A stretch of DNA of 63,090 nt from SNAP01 sp049671745. GTDB taxonomy: Bacteria; Bacteroidota; Bacteroidia; Bacteroidales; Marinifilaceae. Below are positions 8,257 through 16,860 of this stretch, one piece after another. The stretch lies in the NCBI GenBank assembly GCA_049671745.1, contig JBATVL010000037.1, forward strand, positions 1 through 63,090, given 5' to 3'. The notes under the pieces are model-generated. The model was not told where the DNA came from and ran no database searches. It was given only the letters and a program-made list of their open reading frames with translations. Made by a program: the position numbers and the translations under genes. Positions within the stretch are counted from its first letter, which is position 1; the number at the start of each line of letters is the position of its first letter.

Positions 8257-8594
8257 GTCTTTCTGTTTGTATCAAATTTCTATTAAACTTCTATTAAATT
8301 AGTATCAAAGCTCATCAGTGTGCAATCAGTCTGCAATCAGCCTGCAATCAGACTGCAATAAAGCAATGCACACTGAATGCTAGCAAAGTCTAAACAGATT
8401 GCAAATGAGTCAAGTTTGATACAAGTATGATATGAATTAAATACAAATTTGTCTATATAGTGGTCGATTTGTGTTTAGATTATACAGATTTAATACGCTA
8501 TAAATACGCATTGTATACACTATCTGTATTAGCTGCGTGTTAGCTGCGTATTAGCTGCGTATTAGCTGAGCATACTTAGAGCATTGAGAAAACA
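8257..8594. repeat. 11-bp-phased repeat array A between two convergent terminators
   Basis: From about 8269 to 8576 the sequence falls into consecutive 11-base units. The clearest runs are aatcagtctgc, aatcagcctgc, aatcagactgc (8324-8356); ctgcgtgttag, ctgcgtattag, ctgcgtattag (8533-8565); and gtatcaaattt, ctattaaactt, ctattaaatta, gtatcaaagct (8269-8312). Units between the runs drift but keep the phase, for example tttaatacgct, ataaatacgca, ttgtatacact. Some units are inverted copies of others: TCAGTGTGCA (8315-8324) and TGCACACTGA (8367-8376) are perfect inverse complements. An 11-base period cannot be coding, because it shifts frame every unit. No gene is seen in this 444-base gap. Confidence 0.8.
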
Positions 8595-8632
8595 TAAAAA
8601 GAGCTGCCTCAAACAAATGTTAAAGCAGCTCT
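8595..8632 (-). terminator. Terminator of the receiver/ATP-grasp gene
   Basis: On the minus strand, AGAGCTGC pairs with GCAGCTCT across a 17-base loop and is followed by TTTTTATG. Confidence 0.7.
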
Positions 8633-8650
8633 ATTTGGATTGTAAATATT

Positions 8651-11629
8651 TTAAAGTGCAATCACTGCAACTTGTTTCTTACCATCCATATATATGTTTA
8701 AAGCTTTATCAAAACGTATATGTTTAACGTATTTACCTGAGTAAATTTCTTTCTGTGCTTTAAGTTTGTCTCTGTTTATACCTGTGTTAGATGTTTCAAA
8801 AGGTATAGCAAAATAACCAACATTCATAGAAGTTACATTATGGAAGAAATGAGAACCAAGAGATGCATCAAGAGGGAAATCTTTCATACCAAGTTCAACA
8901 ATAATCTTAGCTTTAGAAATCTGTGCCCAAAGTACTGGTATACCAGTGAACTTATCACGAGTTCCCCATCTACCAGGGCCCATAAGAACATACTCTCTAT
9001 TTTGTTCTTTCATGATATTGTTGAGTTTACTAACTTCCTCGGCAATCTCTTCTGTTTTAGTTCTGTCGAAAGCAGCCTCGTCAACATATATAAGGTCGGT
9101 TATATGGTTTAATTTTCCATTACCCATTCCTTTAGTTGCTCTTAAAACAACTGACTCTTCAGGAATATCTTCCTCTTCTATGTTTACTTCATTTTCTCTT
9201 CTTATAAGAGGTTTTATCTGAAGAAGATATAGAGTAGGATTACCATTTTCTGCTTTGTCTAGATCTACAGAGAACTCTATTTCTACTGGAGAACCCATTG
9301 CTTGCTTAAACACATCAAGAAGAGTATCCAAAGCCTGTGCTAAGGGAAGGTGACCGTACTCCAGAATATCTTTAAAATCTACAACTCTTGGACCTTTTAT
9401 ATCCAGATTAGATTCCATTCTATCGTTTCTATAATCGAATACAGAAGCACAGTGTGTAAGCTTACCGTCTTCTTCTACATCTTTTATAGTTATTTTGTTG
9501 ATAGCAGCAACTTCTCCATATTCCTTCAAATCAAAATCGTCAAGTGTCATATCAAGAGCATAAAGTTCTTGTTGTGAATCTCTCATTTTGTCTTTAATAG
9601 AAGCTAATTGTAATTTAGGATGTTTAGGGCAGAAACGATGTGTTTTCTCTCCGCCAACTACGTACATACCTAGTCCTAGACCAATTACAGCAAAACCATC
9701 ATCGGGTTGCATATATGAGAATGGATAATAATTATACGATTGTGCTACACCACTAATATGAGGGTAGTATCGTTGGTTTACCTCACTACCAACAACTTCC
9801 TGTATAACAACAGCCATTTTCTCTTCTTCTATTTTATAATCTACTGCATGAAAATATGCTCTAGCAGATTTTGTGAATATAGAAGCGTATACTAATTTAA
9901 CAGCATCTTGTAATTGTTTGAATCTTATCTCTATATCTTTATTGTTGTTAGAGATTAAGAAAGATTCGTACACACCTGCAAATGGTTGTGTAAGAGAATC
10001 TTCAAAAAGTCCTGATGAACGAACAGCAAGAGGTTTATCTATTTTCTCAAGTAATAAATGAAGTTTCTTTTGAAGATTTTCGCTTAAGGCAGCCTCAAGG
10101 AACATGTCCTTTATCTTGTCATAATTAGTTGTTCTGTATAATCTATCAGAAAGATCGTTTTCTTCTATGAAATTGTCGAATTCGTCTACTCCAATTATGG
10201 CAGTTAGTGGAATTTGTACATTAAGATTATTTATTAGGCGTTTGAAATATGTATTTTCTATGAAGTTACATAAGAATGCCATACCTCTACCTTTACCACC
10301 TAATGAGCCTCTACCTAAACGTGTTATGTATCTATTAGAGTTTACTAAATGCGGTTTGAAGTTGATTATTCTTCCTCTTAATTTTTTAAGACGAGAAGCT
10401 GCAAACATATCTAAACAGAACTTGCGAATCTCGTTTACTGAGTCAAAATCTTCTATCTGGAATCTACGTAAACGCTTAGCAAGATTCACCTCACCTCTAG
10501 CCATTAACCATGTAGAAATGCCGTTACGACTTCCATGATATAGAAGTGTTTCGTCAGCTATATACGCTAATTTATCTTCAAACTCTTCAACTGTATGTGC
10601 AATATCTGTCTTCTTACCTAATTGGTTTTTGAAGATAAAATCGCCAAAGCCTAGTTTCTGGTGTATATAAGCGTTTATGTCGTGAGCAAGCGAATCGGAA
10701 TTCTTGTTAATGAAGTCGGCTCCTACTTTTATTGCTCTTATTGCATTACCAGCGTCGTGAGATTGTAGAAGACAAGGGATTTTTAATCTCTCGTCTAAGG
10801 AATTAACGTAACTTATTAAATCTACACCTGCATCATCATATAACTTCTTGTCTTTATAAAAACGTACATCAGAGATTAAACAGATTATATTATTTCTGTA
10901 TTTATCTACAATATCCACAGCCTCTTCATAATTTGAAACAAGAATAATTCTAGGTCTAGCTCTCATCTTTACCAAGATGTTCATCTCATCTCCAGTGTTC
11001 TCATCGCTTATCACATCCTGTGTTTGCTGCATGATGGCTGTATAAAGAAGAGGTAGATAACGAGAGTAGTACTTTACTGAATCTTCGGCAAGCAGAATAA
11101 CTCGTATATCTCCAAGTTTAATATCTGCCTCTAAATTCGTTTTATCTTCTATGTATTTAGACATAGCCATAAAAACTTTAGTAGATCCGTTCCAAACAAA
11201 TACTCTTTCTATTATGTCGTCTAACTTATCTTGCTTTTGTGTGAAATATGCAAGATCAGAGTTATTATTCACCAACATTAGTATAGGTGTATCTTGATAT
11301 TTTTCTTTAATGCACTCACAAGTGTCTATAGGAGTTTCTTTGTCTAGGCCTGCCATTACTATAACTAAATCGAAATGTCGCTTGTCAAGCATCTTTAAAG
11401 CTTCATCCTTATTTGGTACTGATGTGAAGCGGGGAGCAGCATATAAATTGAGTTGTAAATACTCTCCTCTTATCTTATCTGAGAATTGTCCTTCTCTTAC
11501 TATCGTATATGAATCGTAATATGTAGCAACTAGTAGTATTTCCCTTACTTTAAAGGGCATCAGGTCCTGAAAGATGTCCCTATCGCTTTTTTTTCGTTTA
11601 TATATTTTACTTACTTCTATTTCACTCAT
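8651..11629 (-). CDS. PEP/pyruvate-type ATP-grasp protein with two N-terminal receiver-like domains
   Basis: This 992-residue protein has no clear characterised homologue that I can name. Residues about 28-145 look like a degenerate receiver, without the acidic pair or the phosphoacceptor aspartate. Residues about 174-320 look like an intact receiver: acidic pair E182 D183 in ILLAEDS, D254 in LISDVRF, S290 and K309, with an insertion after the first strand. From about 436 the protein resembles the nucleotide-binding domain of PEP synthase and pyruvate phosphate dikinase: GSLGGKGRGM (441-450), AVRSSG with FEDS (535-544), and LLQIKPL near 800. The swivel domain with its catalytic histidine (TSH motif) and the PEP-binding barrel are absent. 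A conserved-looking C-terminal region contains MGPGRWGTRDKF. I infer a phosphorylation-responsive ATP-grasp enzyme of unknown substrate. It is a single gene with its own terminator. Confidence 0.8.
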   Translation of the reverse strand: MSEIEVSKIYKRKKSDRDIFQDLMPFKVREILLVATYYDSYTIVREGQFSDKIRGEYLQLNLYAAPRFTSVPNKDEALKMLDKRHFDLVIVMAGLDKETPIDTCECIKEKYQDTPILMLVNNNSDLAYFTQKQDKLDDIIERVFVWNGSTKVFMAMSKYIEDKTNLEADIKLGDIRVILLAEDSVKYYSRYLPLLYTAIMQQTQDVISDENTGDEMNILVKMRARPRIILVSNYEEAVDIVDKYRNNIICLISDVRFYKDKKLYDDAGVDLISYVNSLDERLKIPCLLQSHDAGNAIRAIKVGADFINKNSDSLAHDINAYIHQKLGFGDFIFKNQLGKKTDIAHTVEEFEDKLAYIADETLLYHGSRNGISTWLMARGEVNLAKRLRRFQIEDFDSVNEIRKFCLDMFAASRLKKLRGRIINFKPHLVNSNRYITRLGRGSLGGKGRGMAFLCNFIENTYFKRLINNLNVQIPLTAIIGVDEFDNFIEENDLSDRLYRTTNYDKIKDMFLEAALSENLQKKLHLLLEKIDKPLAVRSSGLFEDSLTQPFAGVYESFLISNNNKDIEIRFKQLQDAVKLVYASIFTKSARAYFHAVDYKIEEEKMAVVIQEVVGSEVNQRYYPHISGVAQSYNYYPFSYMQPDDGFAVIGLGLGMYVVGGEKTHRFCPKHPKLQLASIKDKMRDSQQELYALDMTLDDFDLKEYGEVAAINKITIKDVEEDGKLTHCASVFDYRNDRMESNLDIKGPRVVDFKDILEYGHLPLAQALDTLLDVFKQAMGSPVEIEFSVDLDKAENGNPTLYLLQIKPLIRRENEVNIEEEDIPEESVVLRATKGMGNGKLNHITDLIYVDEAAFDRTKTEEIAEEVSKLNNIMKEQNREYVLMGPGRWGTRDKFTGIPVLWAQISKAKIIVELGMKDFPLDASLGSHFFHNVTSMNVGYFAIPFETSNTGINRDKLKAQKEIYSGKYVKHIRFDKALNIYMDGKKQVAVIAL

Positions 11630-11823
11630 AGTAGTTAATATTATATTTGGTGTTTTGTTATTCTTCTTCTAATTTAATTTAAATATACTCTTAGATATAC
11701 AGTAGTGCAAATAATATTGTTTTTATTATTCATGCTTTTATATCTATTTTTTAAGATTCAATCGATTTCGTAACTTTTTTTGAAGATTTATTAAAGAAAG
11801 ATTTCTTGATTGAAAAAGATAGT

Positions 11824-11831
11824 TATATTTG
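11824..11831 (+). promoter_or_regulatory. Promoter -7 element of mdh
   Basis: TATATTTG matches the TAnnTTTG consensus and lies 72 bases before the chosen mdh ATG. Confidence 0.5.
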
Positions 11832-11903
11832 TTCTAGAAAGATAATTAAGTTTAATGCTTGATTATCAAATGTTTTATTTTAGGAATTTTAAAACTTGAA
11901 AAG

Positions 11904-12836
11904 ATGAAAATAACTGTAGTAGGTGCTGGTAATGTAGGTGCAACTTGTGCAAATTGTATTGCTCAAAAGGAACTTGCAAACGAAGTTGTTCTTGTTGATA
12001 TAAAAGAAGGTGTTGCAGAAGGTAAAGCCTTAGATATGTGGGAAACTTCTCCTATCAATTATTATGACACTCGTATCACAGGTAGTACTAACGATTATGC
12101 TAAGACTGCTGGTTCGGAAGTTGTAGTAATTACTTCTGGTTTACCACGTAAGCCTGGAATGAGTCGTGATGACCTTATTTCTATTAATGCTGGTATTGTT
12201 AAGTCGGTTACAGAGAGCGTTATCAAACATTCTCCAGAGGCTATCATTATCATCGTTTCTAACCCTCTTGATGTAATGTGTTATTGTGCTTATCTTGCTT
12301 CTAAGTCTCATAAGAACAAAGTGTTCGGTATGGCTGGAGTTTTAGATACTGCTCGTTACAGATCTTTCATCGCTTCAGAGTTAAATTGTTCTCCTAAAGA
12401 TGTTCAAGCTATCTTAATGGGTGGTCATGGTGATACTATGGTTCCACTTCCAAGATACACTACTGTTGCTGGTATCCCTGTAACTGAGTTAATCGAAGAG
12501 AGTAAATTAGATGCTATTATCCAAAGAACTAAAAGTGGTGGTGGCGAATTAGTAAACCTTATGGGTACTTCAGCTTGGTATGCTCCAGGTGCTGCTGCTG
12601 CTCAAATGGTTGAATCTATCGTTAGAGACCAGAAAAGAATTTTCCCAGTTTGTGCTTACCTAGAAGGAGAGTACGGATTGAGTGATATTTATCTTGGTGT
12701 ACCAGTTGTTCTTGGTAAAGCAGGTATAGAGAAAATAATTGAGCTTAAGCTTAATAAAGAAGAGAAAGCTCTTTTAGACGAGTCAGCTAACGCTGTTAAG
12801 TCTGTAATGAGCGTTCTTGATAAAATGAATTCATAA
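11904..12836 (+). CDS. mdh: Malate dehydrogenase (LDH-like type)
   Basis: This NAD-dependent enzyme interconverts malate and oxaloacetate and has 310 residues. GAGNVG near residue 7 is the dinucleotide motif. The substrate arginines are seen in PRKPGMSR (81-88) and R151, and the catalytic histidine is H175 in GGHGDTM. The pattern is that of the tetrameric LDH-like malate dehydrogenase of anaerobes. The frame opens at a TTG at 11859, but the ATG at 11904 puts the Rossmann motif at the usual distance from the N-terminus and is preferred. In Bacteroidales it feeds the reductive oxaloacetate-malate-fumarate-succinate branch. A strong terminator follows. Confidence 0.95.
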   Translation: MKITVVGAGNVGATCANCIAQKELANEVVLVDIKEGVAEGKALDMWETSPINYYDTRITGSTNDYAKTAGSEVVVITSGLPRKPGMSRDDLISINAGIVKSVTESVIKHSPEAIIIIVSNPLDVMCYCAYLASKSHKNKVFGMAGVLDTARYRSFIASELNCSPKDVQAILMGGHGDTMVPLPRYTTVAGIPVTELIEESKLDAIIQRTKSGGGELVNLMGTSAWYAPGAAAAQMVESIVRDQKRIFPVCAYLEGEYGLSDIYLGVPVVLGKAGIEKIIELKLNKEEKALLDESANAVKSVMSVLDKMNS

Positions 12837-12870
12837 ATTAGTTTATTGAATTTTTGCGGTTTTATGGTTA

Positions 12871-12898
12871 AATGCTGTCCCTTGGGGCAGCATTTTTT
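12871..12898 (+). terminator. Terminator of mdh
   Basis: An 11-bp stem (AATGCTGTCCC/GGGGCAGCATT, one G-T pair) with a 2-base loop is followed by TTTTG. An in-frame ATG at 12872 of the next reading frame lies inside this stem and is therefore not the start of the next gene. Confidence 0.85.
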
Positions 12899-12913
12899 GT
12901 TAGCTTTGGGTTT

Positions 12914-13342
12914 ATGATAGAAAAAAAGATTGCAATTGAATTGGTGGAACTTGAGGAGGATAGTTTTCATATTGTTACTAGTGTGGAGTTATCTTCAGGT
13001 GTGAAGGGATATATGATTATAGATACCGGAGCATCTAAAACAGTATTTGATAAATCATTTCTTGGAGATAATATAGAGTATCTTGATAACGAGTCGGATT
13101 TACAGTCTGGTGGTCTTGGTGGTGCAATTGAGGATATACAAGTATGCACTTTAGATTATATAAAAATAGACTCTTTTACTATAGATAATCCTTCTCTAGC
13201 AGTTCTAGATATGAGTGCTATTAACGACTTATATCAAGAACATTGTAATAAAAGAATAGCTGCTCTTTTGGGTAGCGATTTCTTGTTTAAATATAAGGCT
13301 GTTATAGATTATGGGAAAATGGAGATGATATTTCATATATAA
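12914..13342 (+). CDS. Retropepsin-like aspartic protease family protein
   Basis: The small protein (142 residues from the ATG at 12914) has the single-domain aspartic protease signature IIDTGASKTVFD (about 35-46) and near the C-terminus LLGSDFL, the matching second strand motif of retropepsin-like clan AA proteins. It would act as a homodimer if active. No signal peptide is seen from this start, so it is probably cytoplasmic. An ATG at 12872 would add 14 residues but falls within the mdh terminator. The target is unknown, and members of this family in Bacteroidetes are uncharacterised. Confidence 0.78.
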   Translation: MIEKKIAIELVELEEDSFHIVTSVELSSGVKGYMIIDTGASKTVFDKSFLGDNIEYLDNESDLQSGGLGGAIEDIQVCTLDYIKIDSFTIDNPSLAVLDMSAINDLYQEHCNKRIAALLGSDFLFKYKAVIDYGKMEMIFHI

Positions 13343-13412
13343 TTATCTCTTGTTCAGTTTCCCTTTTGATTTAATGCTTGTGTTAATAATAGTAATCCTG
13401 TGAAAATTTTAA

Positions 13413-13420
13413 TATATTTG
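13413..13420 (+). promoter_or_regulatory. Promoter -7 element of secDF
   Basis: TATATTTG matches TAnnTTTG, 63 bases before the secDF ATG. Confidence 0.45.
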
Positions 13421-13483
13421 TGCTAATAACCGAAATTTGAGATAAATAAATAAAGAACATAATAATAATAAACCTATTACAAC

Positions 13484-16480
13484 ATGCAGAATAAAGGTGC
13501 GATAAGAATACTCGCTATAGCTTTTGCTTTAGTGAGTTTGTATCAGTTGTATTTTACGTACAAAACAAAAAGTGTCGAGAATGATGCTCGCGAATACGCT
13601 AAGGGAGATGCTCATATTGAGTCAGCTTATCTTGACAGTATTTCTAGCCAAACAGTTTATAGCTTTTTTGGTGTAAAAGATTTTACTTACAAAGAGTGTA
13701 AGGAGTTAGAACTTAACCTTGGTCTTGACCTTAAAGGTGGTATGAATGTGACAATGGAGGTAGACGTGGTTGATTTGATCAAGTCTCTTGCTAATCACAC
13801 TACTGATCCTTCTTTTAACAAGGCTTTAGCAATTGCTAAAAAGCAACAGGAGGATTCACAAGATGACTTCGTTACTCTTTTTGCTAATGCTTTTGAGGCA
13901 AACAGTCCTGATGCTCAGTTATCTTCACCAGACATTTTTGGTAATTTCCAACTAAAAGAGAAAATTCAATATGGTGCTTCTAATGCTGAAGTTATTAAAG
14001 TAATCAGAGAAGAAGCTAATTCTGCTATTGATAATACTTTTAATATTCTTCGTTCTCGTATCGACCGTTTCGGTGTAGCTCAACCAAATATTACTAAGGC
14101 TGACATCTCTGGACGTATAGTTATTGAACTTCCAGGTATTAAAGATCCTAAGCGTGTACGTAAGTTATTACAAGGTACTGCTGCTCTAGAGTTCTGGGAA
14201 ACATACGAAAATGCTGAAATCTTCCCTTATCTTCAAAAAGCTAACCAAGAACTTGCTGCAATTAATAATGCTAAGGAAGTTTTAGAAGGTACAGCTACTA
14301 AAGAAGAAGTTAAGAAAGAAGATGTTGTTGCTAAAGATGGTTTAGCTAATGATATTAAGAAGGTTGAAAACGATTCTTCTTCTATTAATGATTCTGCTGC
14401 TGACTTCGCTAAGAAATCTCCTTTGTTTTCTGTTCTTCGTCCTATGACAGGAAGTAACGGTCAATTATCAGGTGGTTCTGTAGTTGGTTTTGCACTTATG
14501 AAAGATACTGCTAAGGTTAACAAATACCTTGCAATGCCTCAAATTAAGAATTTATTGCCACGTGATGCTAAATTATTATGGGGTGTTAAATCTCCTGATT
14601 GGGCTAAAAAAGGTGATGTATTCGAATTACATGCTATAAAAGTTAATACTCGTAATCGTCAGGCTCCTTTAGATGGAGATGCTGTGGTTGATGCTAAACA
14701 AGGTTTTGGTGAGTCTCAAGCAGAAGCTGAGGTTTCTATGACAATGAATGGTGAAGGTGGTAAAGTATGGGCTCGTCTTACTAAAGATAATGTTGGAAGA
14801 TGTGTAGCTATCGTTCTTGATGACTATGTATATTCTGCTCCTAGAGTAAATACTGAAATTAAAGGTGGTCGTTCTTCTATCTCTGGTCACTTTACTGTTA
14901 CTGAGGCGAAAGATTTAGCTAACATCTTAAAATCGGGTAAATTACCTGCTCCTGCTAGAATTATCTCGGAAGAGATCGTTGGTCCATCTCTTGGACAAGA
15001 GTCTATTAAGGCAGGTATGTGGTCTTTCATATTAGCTTTCGGTCTTGTACTTGCTTATATGTTATTCTTCTATTCTAAAGGTGCTGGTCTTGCTGCTAAT
15101 ATGGCACTTCTTGCTAACCTTTTCTTCATCTTCGGAGTTCTTTCTTCTTTAGGTGCTGTTCTTACACTCCCTGGTATTGCAGGTATCGTACTTACTATTG
15201 GTATGTCGGTTGATGCTAACGTTCTTATCTATGAGCGTATTCAAGAGGAGTTACGTTCTGGTAAAGGATTAAAATTAGCTATTAAAGATGGTTATAACAA
15301 TGCATATTCAGCTATTATTGATGGTAATATTACTACTTTATTAACTGGTATCATTCTTTATATATTTGGTGAAGGCCCAATTAAAGGTTTCGCTACTACA
15401 TTGATTATTGGTATCTTCTCTTCTTTATTCTGTGCTATTTTTATCACTAGATTAATATTAGATAGAAGAACTAAAAACGACAAGGATATTACTTTCACTA
15501 CTAGTTTCTCTGAAAACTGGTTAAGATCTGCTAATATTAAGTTCATGGCTAATAGAAAGAAATTCTATATTGCTTCTGCTGTAATGATTATTATATCTAT
15601 AGGTTCTCTTTCTATAAGAGGTCTTAACCAAGGTATTGACTTTACTGGTGGTAGAACTTATGTTGTGAAATTAGACAAAGTTGCTCCTGTAGAAGAAGTT
15701 TCTAAAACATTAGCTTCTGTATATAATCATGCTCCTGAGGTTAAAACTTTCGGTTCTGATAACCAAGTTAAGATTTCTACTAAGTTTAAGATTGCTGAAA
15801 AAGATGCTACAGTTGATGATGAGGTTGAAGAACTTCTTTATGAAGGTTTAAAACCTTATTTAGCTGAAGGTACTACTAAAGCTCAATTCATGGAAGTGAA
15901 CAGAAAGATGTCTCAAAAAGTTGGTCCTACAATTGCTGATGATATTCGTAAAGCAGCTGTTTTGTCTATCATTTTTGCTCTTATGGTTATCTTCCTTTAT
16001 ATCATGATACGTTTCTCTAGATGGCAGTATGGTCTTGGTGCAGTTGTTGCTCTTGCCCATGATACTACTATTGTTCTTGGTATATTCTCTCTATGTTATG
16101 GTTTCTTACCATTCTCTTTAGAGATTGACCAGGCGTTTATTGCGGCTATTCTTACTGTTGTTGGTTATTCAATCAATGATACAGTGGTTGTGTTTGACCG
16201 TATTAGAGAGTATTTAGGATTACATCCTAAGAGAGATGAAGCTGAAGTTACTGATGAGGCCTTAAATTCAACTTTAAGACGTACATTTAGTACATCTCTT
16301 TCTACTTTCGTTGTATTACTTGCAATTTTCTTATTCGGTGGTACTTCTATTCAAGGATTTACTTTCGCACTTCTTGTTGGTGTGGTTGTAGGTACTTACT
16401 CTTCACTATTTATTGCTACTCCAGTTGCTTACGATACTCGTAACAAGATTGCAGCAGTAAAAGCGAATAAAGTAAAATAA
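13484..16480 (+). CDS. secDF: Fused protein translocase subunit SecDF
   Basis: The fused SecD and SecF have 998 residues and use the proton gradient to drive late steps of Sec export across the inner membrane. The SecD half carries one N-terminal membrane segment, the LGLDLKGGM motif, the large periplasmic P1 domain, then a six-helix block with GMSVDANVLIYERI. The SecF half repeats this with GIDFTGGRTYVVK and VGYSINDTVVVFDRI. The P1 region carries a low-complexity insertion rich in K, E, D, S and A (about residues 260-310), as often in Bacteroidetes. It is a single gene between its own promoter and a strong terminator. Confidence 0.96.
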   Translation: MQNKGAIRILAIAFALVSLYQLYFTYKTKSVENDAREYAKGDAHIESAYLDSISSQTVYSFFGVKDFTYKECKELELNLGLDLKGGMNVTMEVDVVDLIKSLANHTTDPSFNKALAIAKKQQEDSQDDFVTLFANAFEANSPDAQLSSPDIFGNFQLKEKIQYGASNAEVIKVIREEANSAIDNTFNILRSRIDRFGVAQPNITKADISGRIVIELPGIKDPKRVRKLLQGTAALEFWETYENAEIFPYLQKANQELAAINNAKEVLEGTATKEEVKKEDVVAKDGLANDIKKVENDSSSINDSAADFAKKSPLFSVLRPMTGSNGQLSGGSVVGFALMKDTAKVNKYLAMPQIKNLLPRDAKLLWGVKSPDWAKKGDVFELHAIKVNTRNRQAPLDGDAVVDAKQGFGESQAEAEVSMTMNGEGGKVWARLTKDNVGRCVAIVLDDYVYSAPRVNTEIKGGRSSISGHFTVTEAKDLANILKSGKLPAPARIISEEIVGPSLGQESIKAGMWSFILAFGLVLAYMLFFYSKGAGLAANMALLANLFFIFGVLSSLGAVLTLPGIAGIVLTIGMSVDANVLIYERIQEELRSGKGLKLAIKDGYNNAYSAIIDGNITTLLTGIILYIFGEGPIKGFATTLIIGIFSSLFCAIFITRLILDRRTKNDKDITFTTSFSENWLRSANIKFMANRKKFYIASAVMIIISIGSLSIRGLNQGIDFTGGRTYVVKLDKVAPVEEVSKTLASVYNHAPEVKTFGSDNQVKISTKFKIAEKDATVDDEVEELLYEGLKPYLAEGTTKAQFMEVNRKMSQKVGPTIADDIRKAAVLSIIFALMVIFLYIMIRFSRWQYGLGAVVALAHDTTIVLGIFSLCYGFLPFSLEIDQAFIAAILTVVGYSINDTVVVFDRIREYLGLHPKRDEAEVTDEALNSTLRRTFSTSLSTFVVLLAIFLFGGTSIQGFTFALLVGVVVGTYSSLFIATPVAYDTRNKIAAVKANKVK

Positions 16481-16502
16481 TTATTAGCTTAATTATATAT
16501 TC

Positions 16503-16535
16503 AAAGAGCCGAACTTACGTTCGGCTCTTTTTTTG
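16503..16535 (+). terminator. Terminator of secDF
   Basis: A perfect 12-bp stem (AAAGAGCCGAAC and its complement) with a 4-base loop is followed by a T-run. Confidence 0.9.
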
Positions 16536-16585
16536 TTTACTATTCTAACTTGTTAGGATGTTTTGTTTGGAATTAAATAGTTAGG

Positions 16586-16798
16586 ATGATGAAGAAGAAT
16601 GTATATTTGTTAGGTGGTGTGTTTTTTGCAGTCTCTGCTACTATCTTATCTAATATGTTGGATTGTTACTTATGTCCTTTAATGTTCGATACAGAGCCTT
16701 GTAATGTAGCTGAAGGCACGCATGTGACACGATTTATTACTTTCCTTGCAGTATTTTATTTTACAAATAAAAAACGACTTTTAAAAAAGAAGAAATAG
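16586..16798 (+). CDS. Small two-helix membrane protein, function unknown
   Basis: The predicted protein has 70 residues, or 69 from the second of two adjacent ATG codons. Residues about 4-24 form a membrane helix. A short loop with three cysteines (DCYLCPLMF...EPC) follows, then a second hydrophobic helix (about 48-60) and a strongly basic tail ending in KKRLLKKKK. The basic ends should sit in the cytoplasm and the cysteine loop outside. I do not recognise a family. It sits alone between the secDF terminator and a bidirectional terminator shared with aspA. The good hydrophobic pattern and basic tail make it likely to be real. Confidence 0.55.
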   Translation: MMKKNVYLLGGVFFAVSATILSNMLDCYLCPLMFDTEPCNVAEGTHVTRFITFLAVFYFTNKKRLLKKKK

Positions 16799-16813
16799 AA
16801 TAGTATATAACAA

Positions 16814-16842
16814 AAAAGAGGAGGCCAAAGGCCTCCTCTTTT
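16814..16842. terminator. Bidirectional terminator between the small membrane protein and aspA
   Basis: A perfect 13-bp stem (AAAAGAGGAGGCC and its complement) with loop AAA. T-tracts lie on both strands, suiting the convergent genes on either side. Confidence 0.85.
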
Positions 16843-16860
16843 ATATATAGTTTAAGATTT

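Noticed and set aside
8257..8594. CRISPR array in the repeat-rich gap
   Set aside because: The repeats are 11 bases without spacers, and no cas genes are near.
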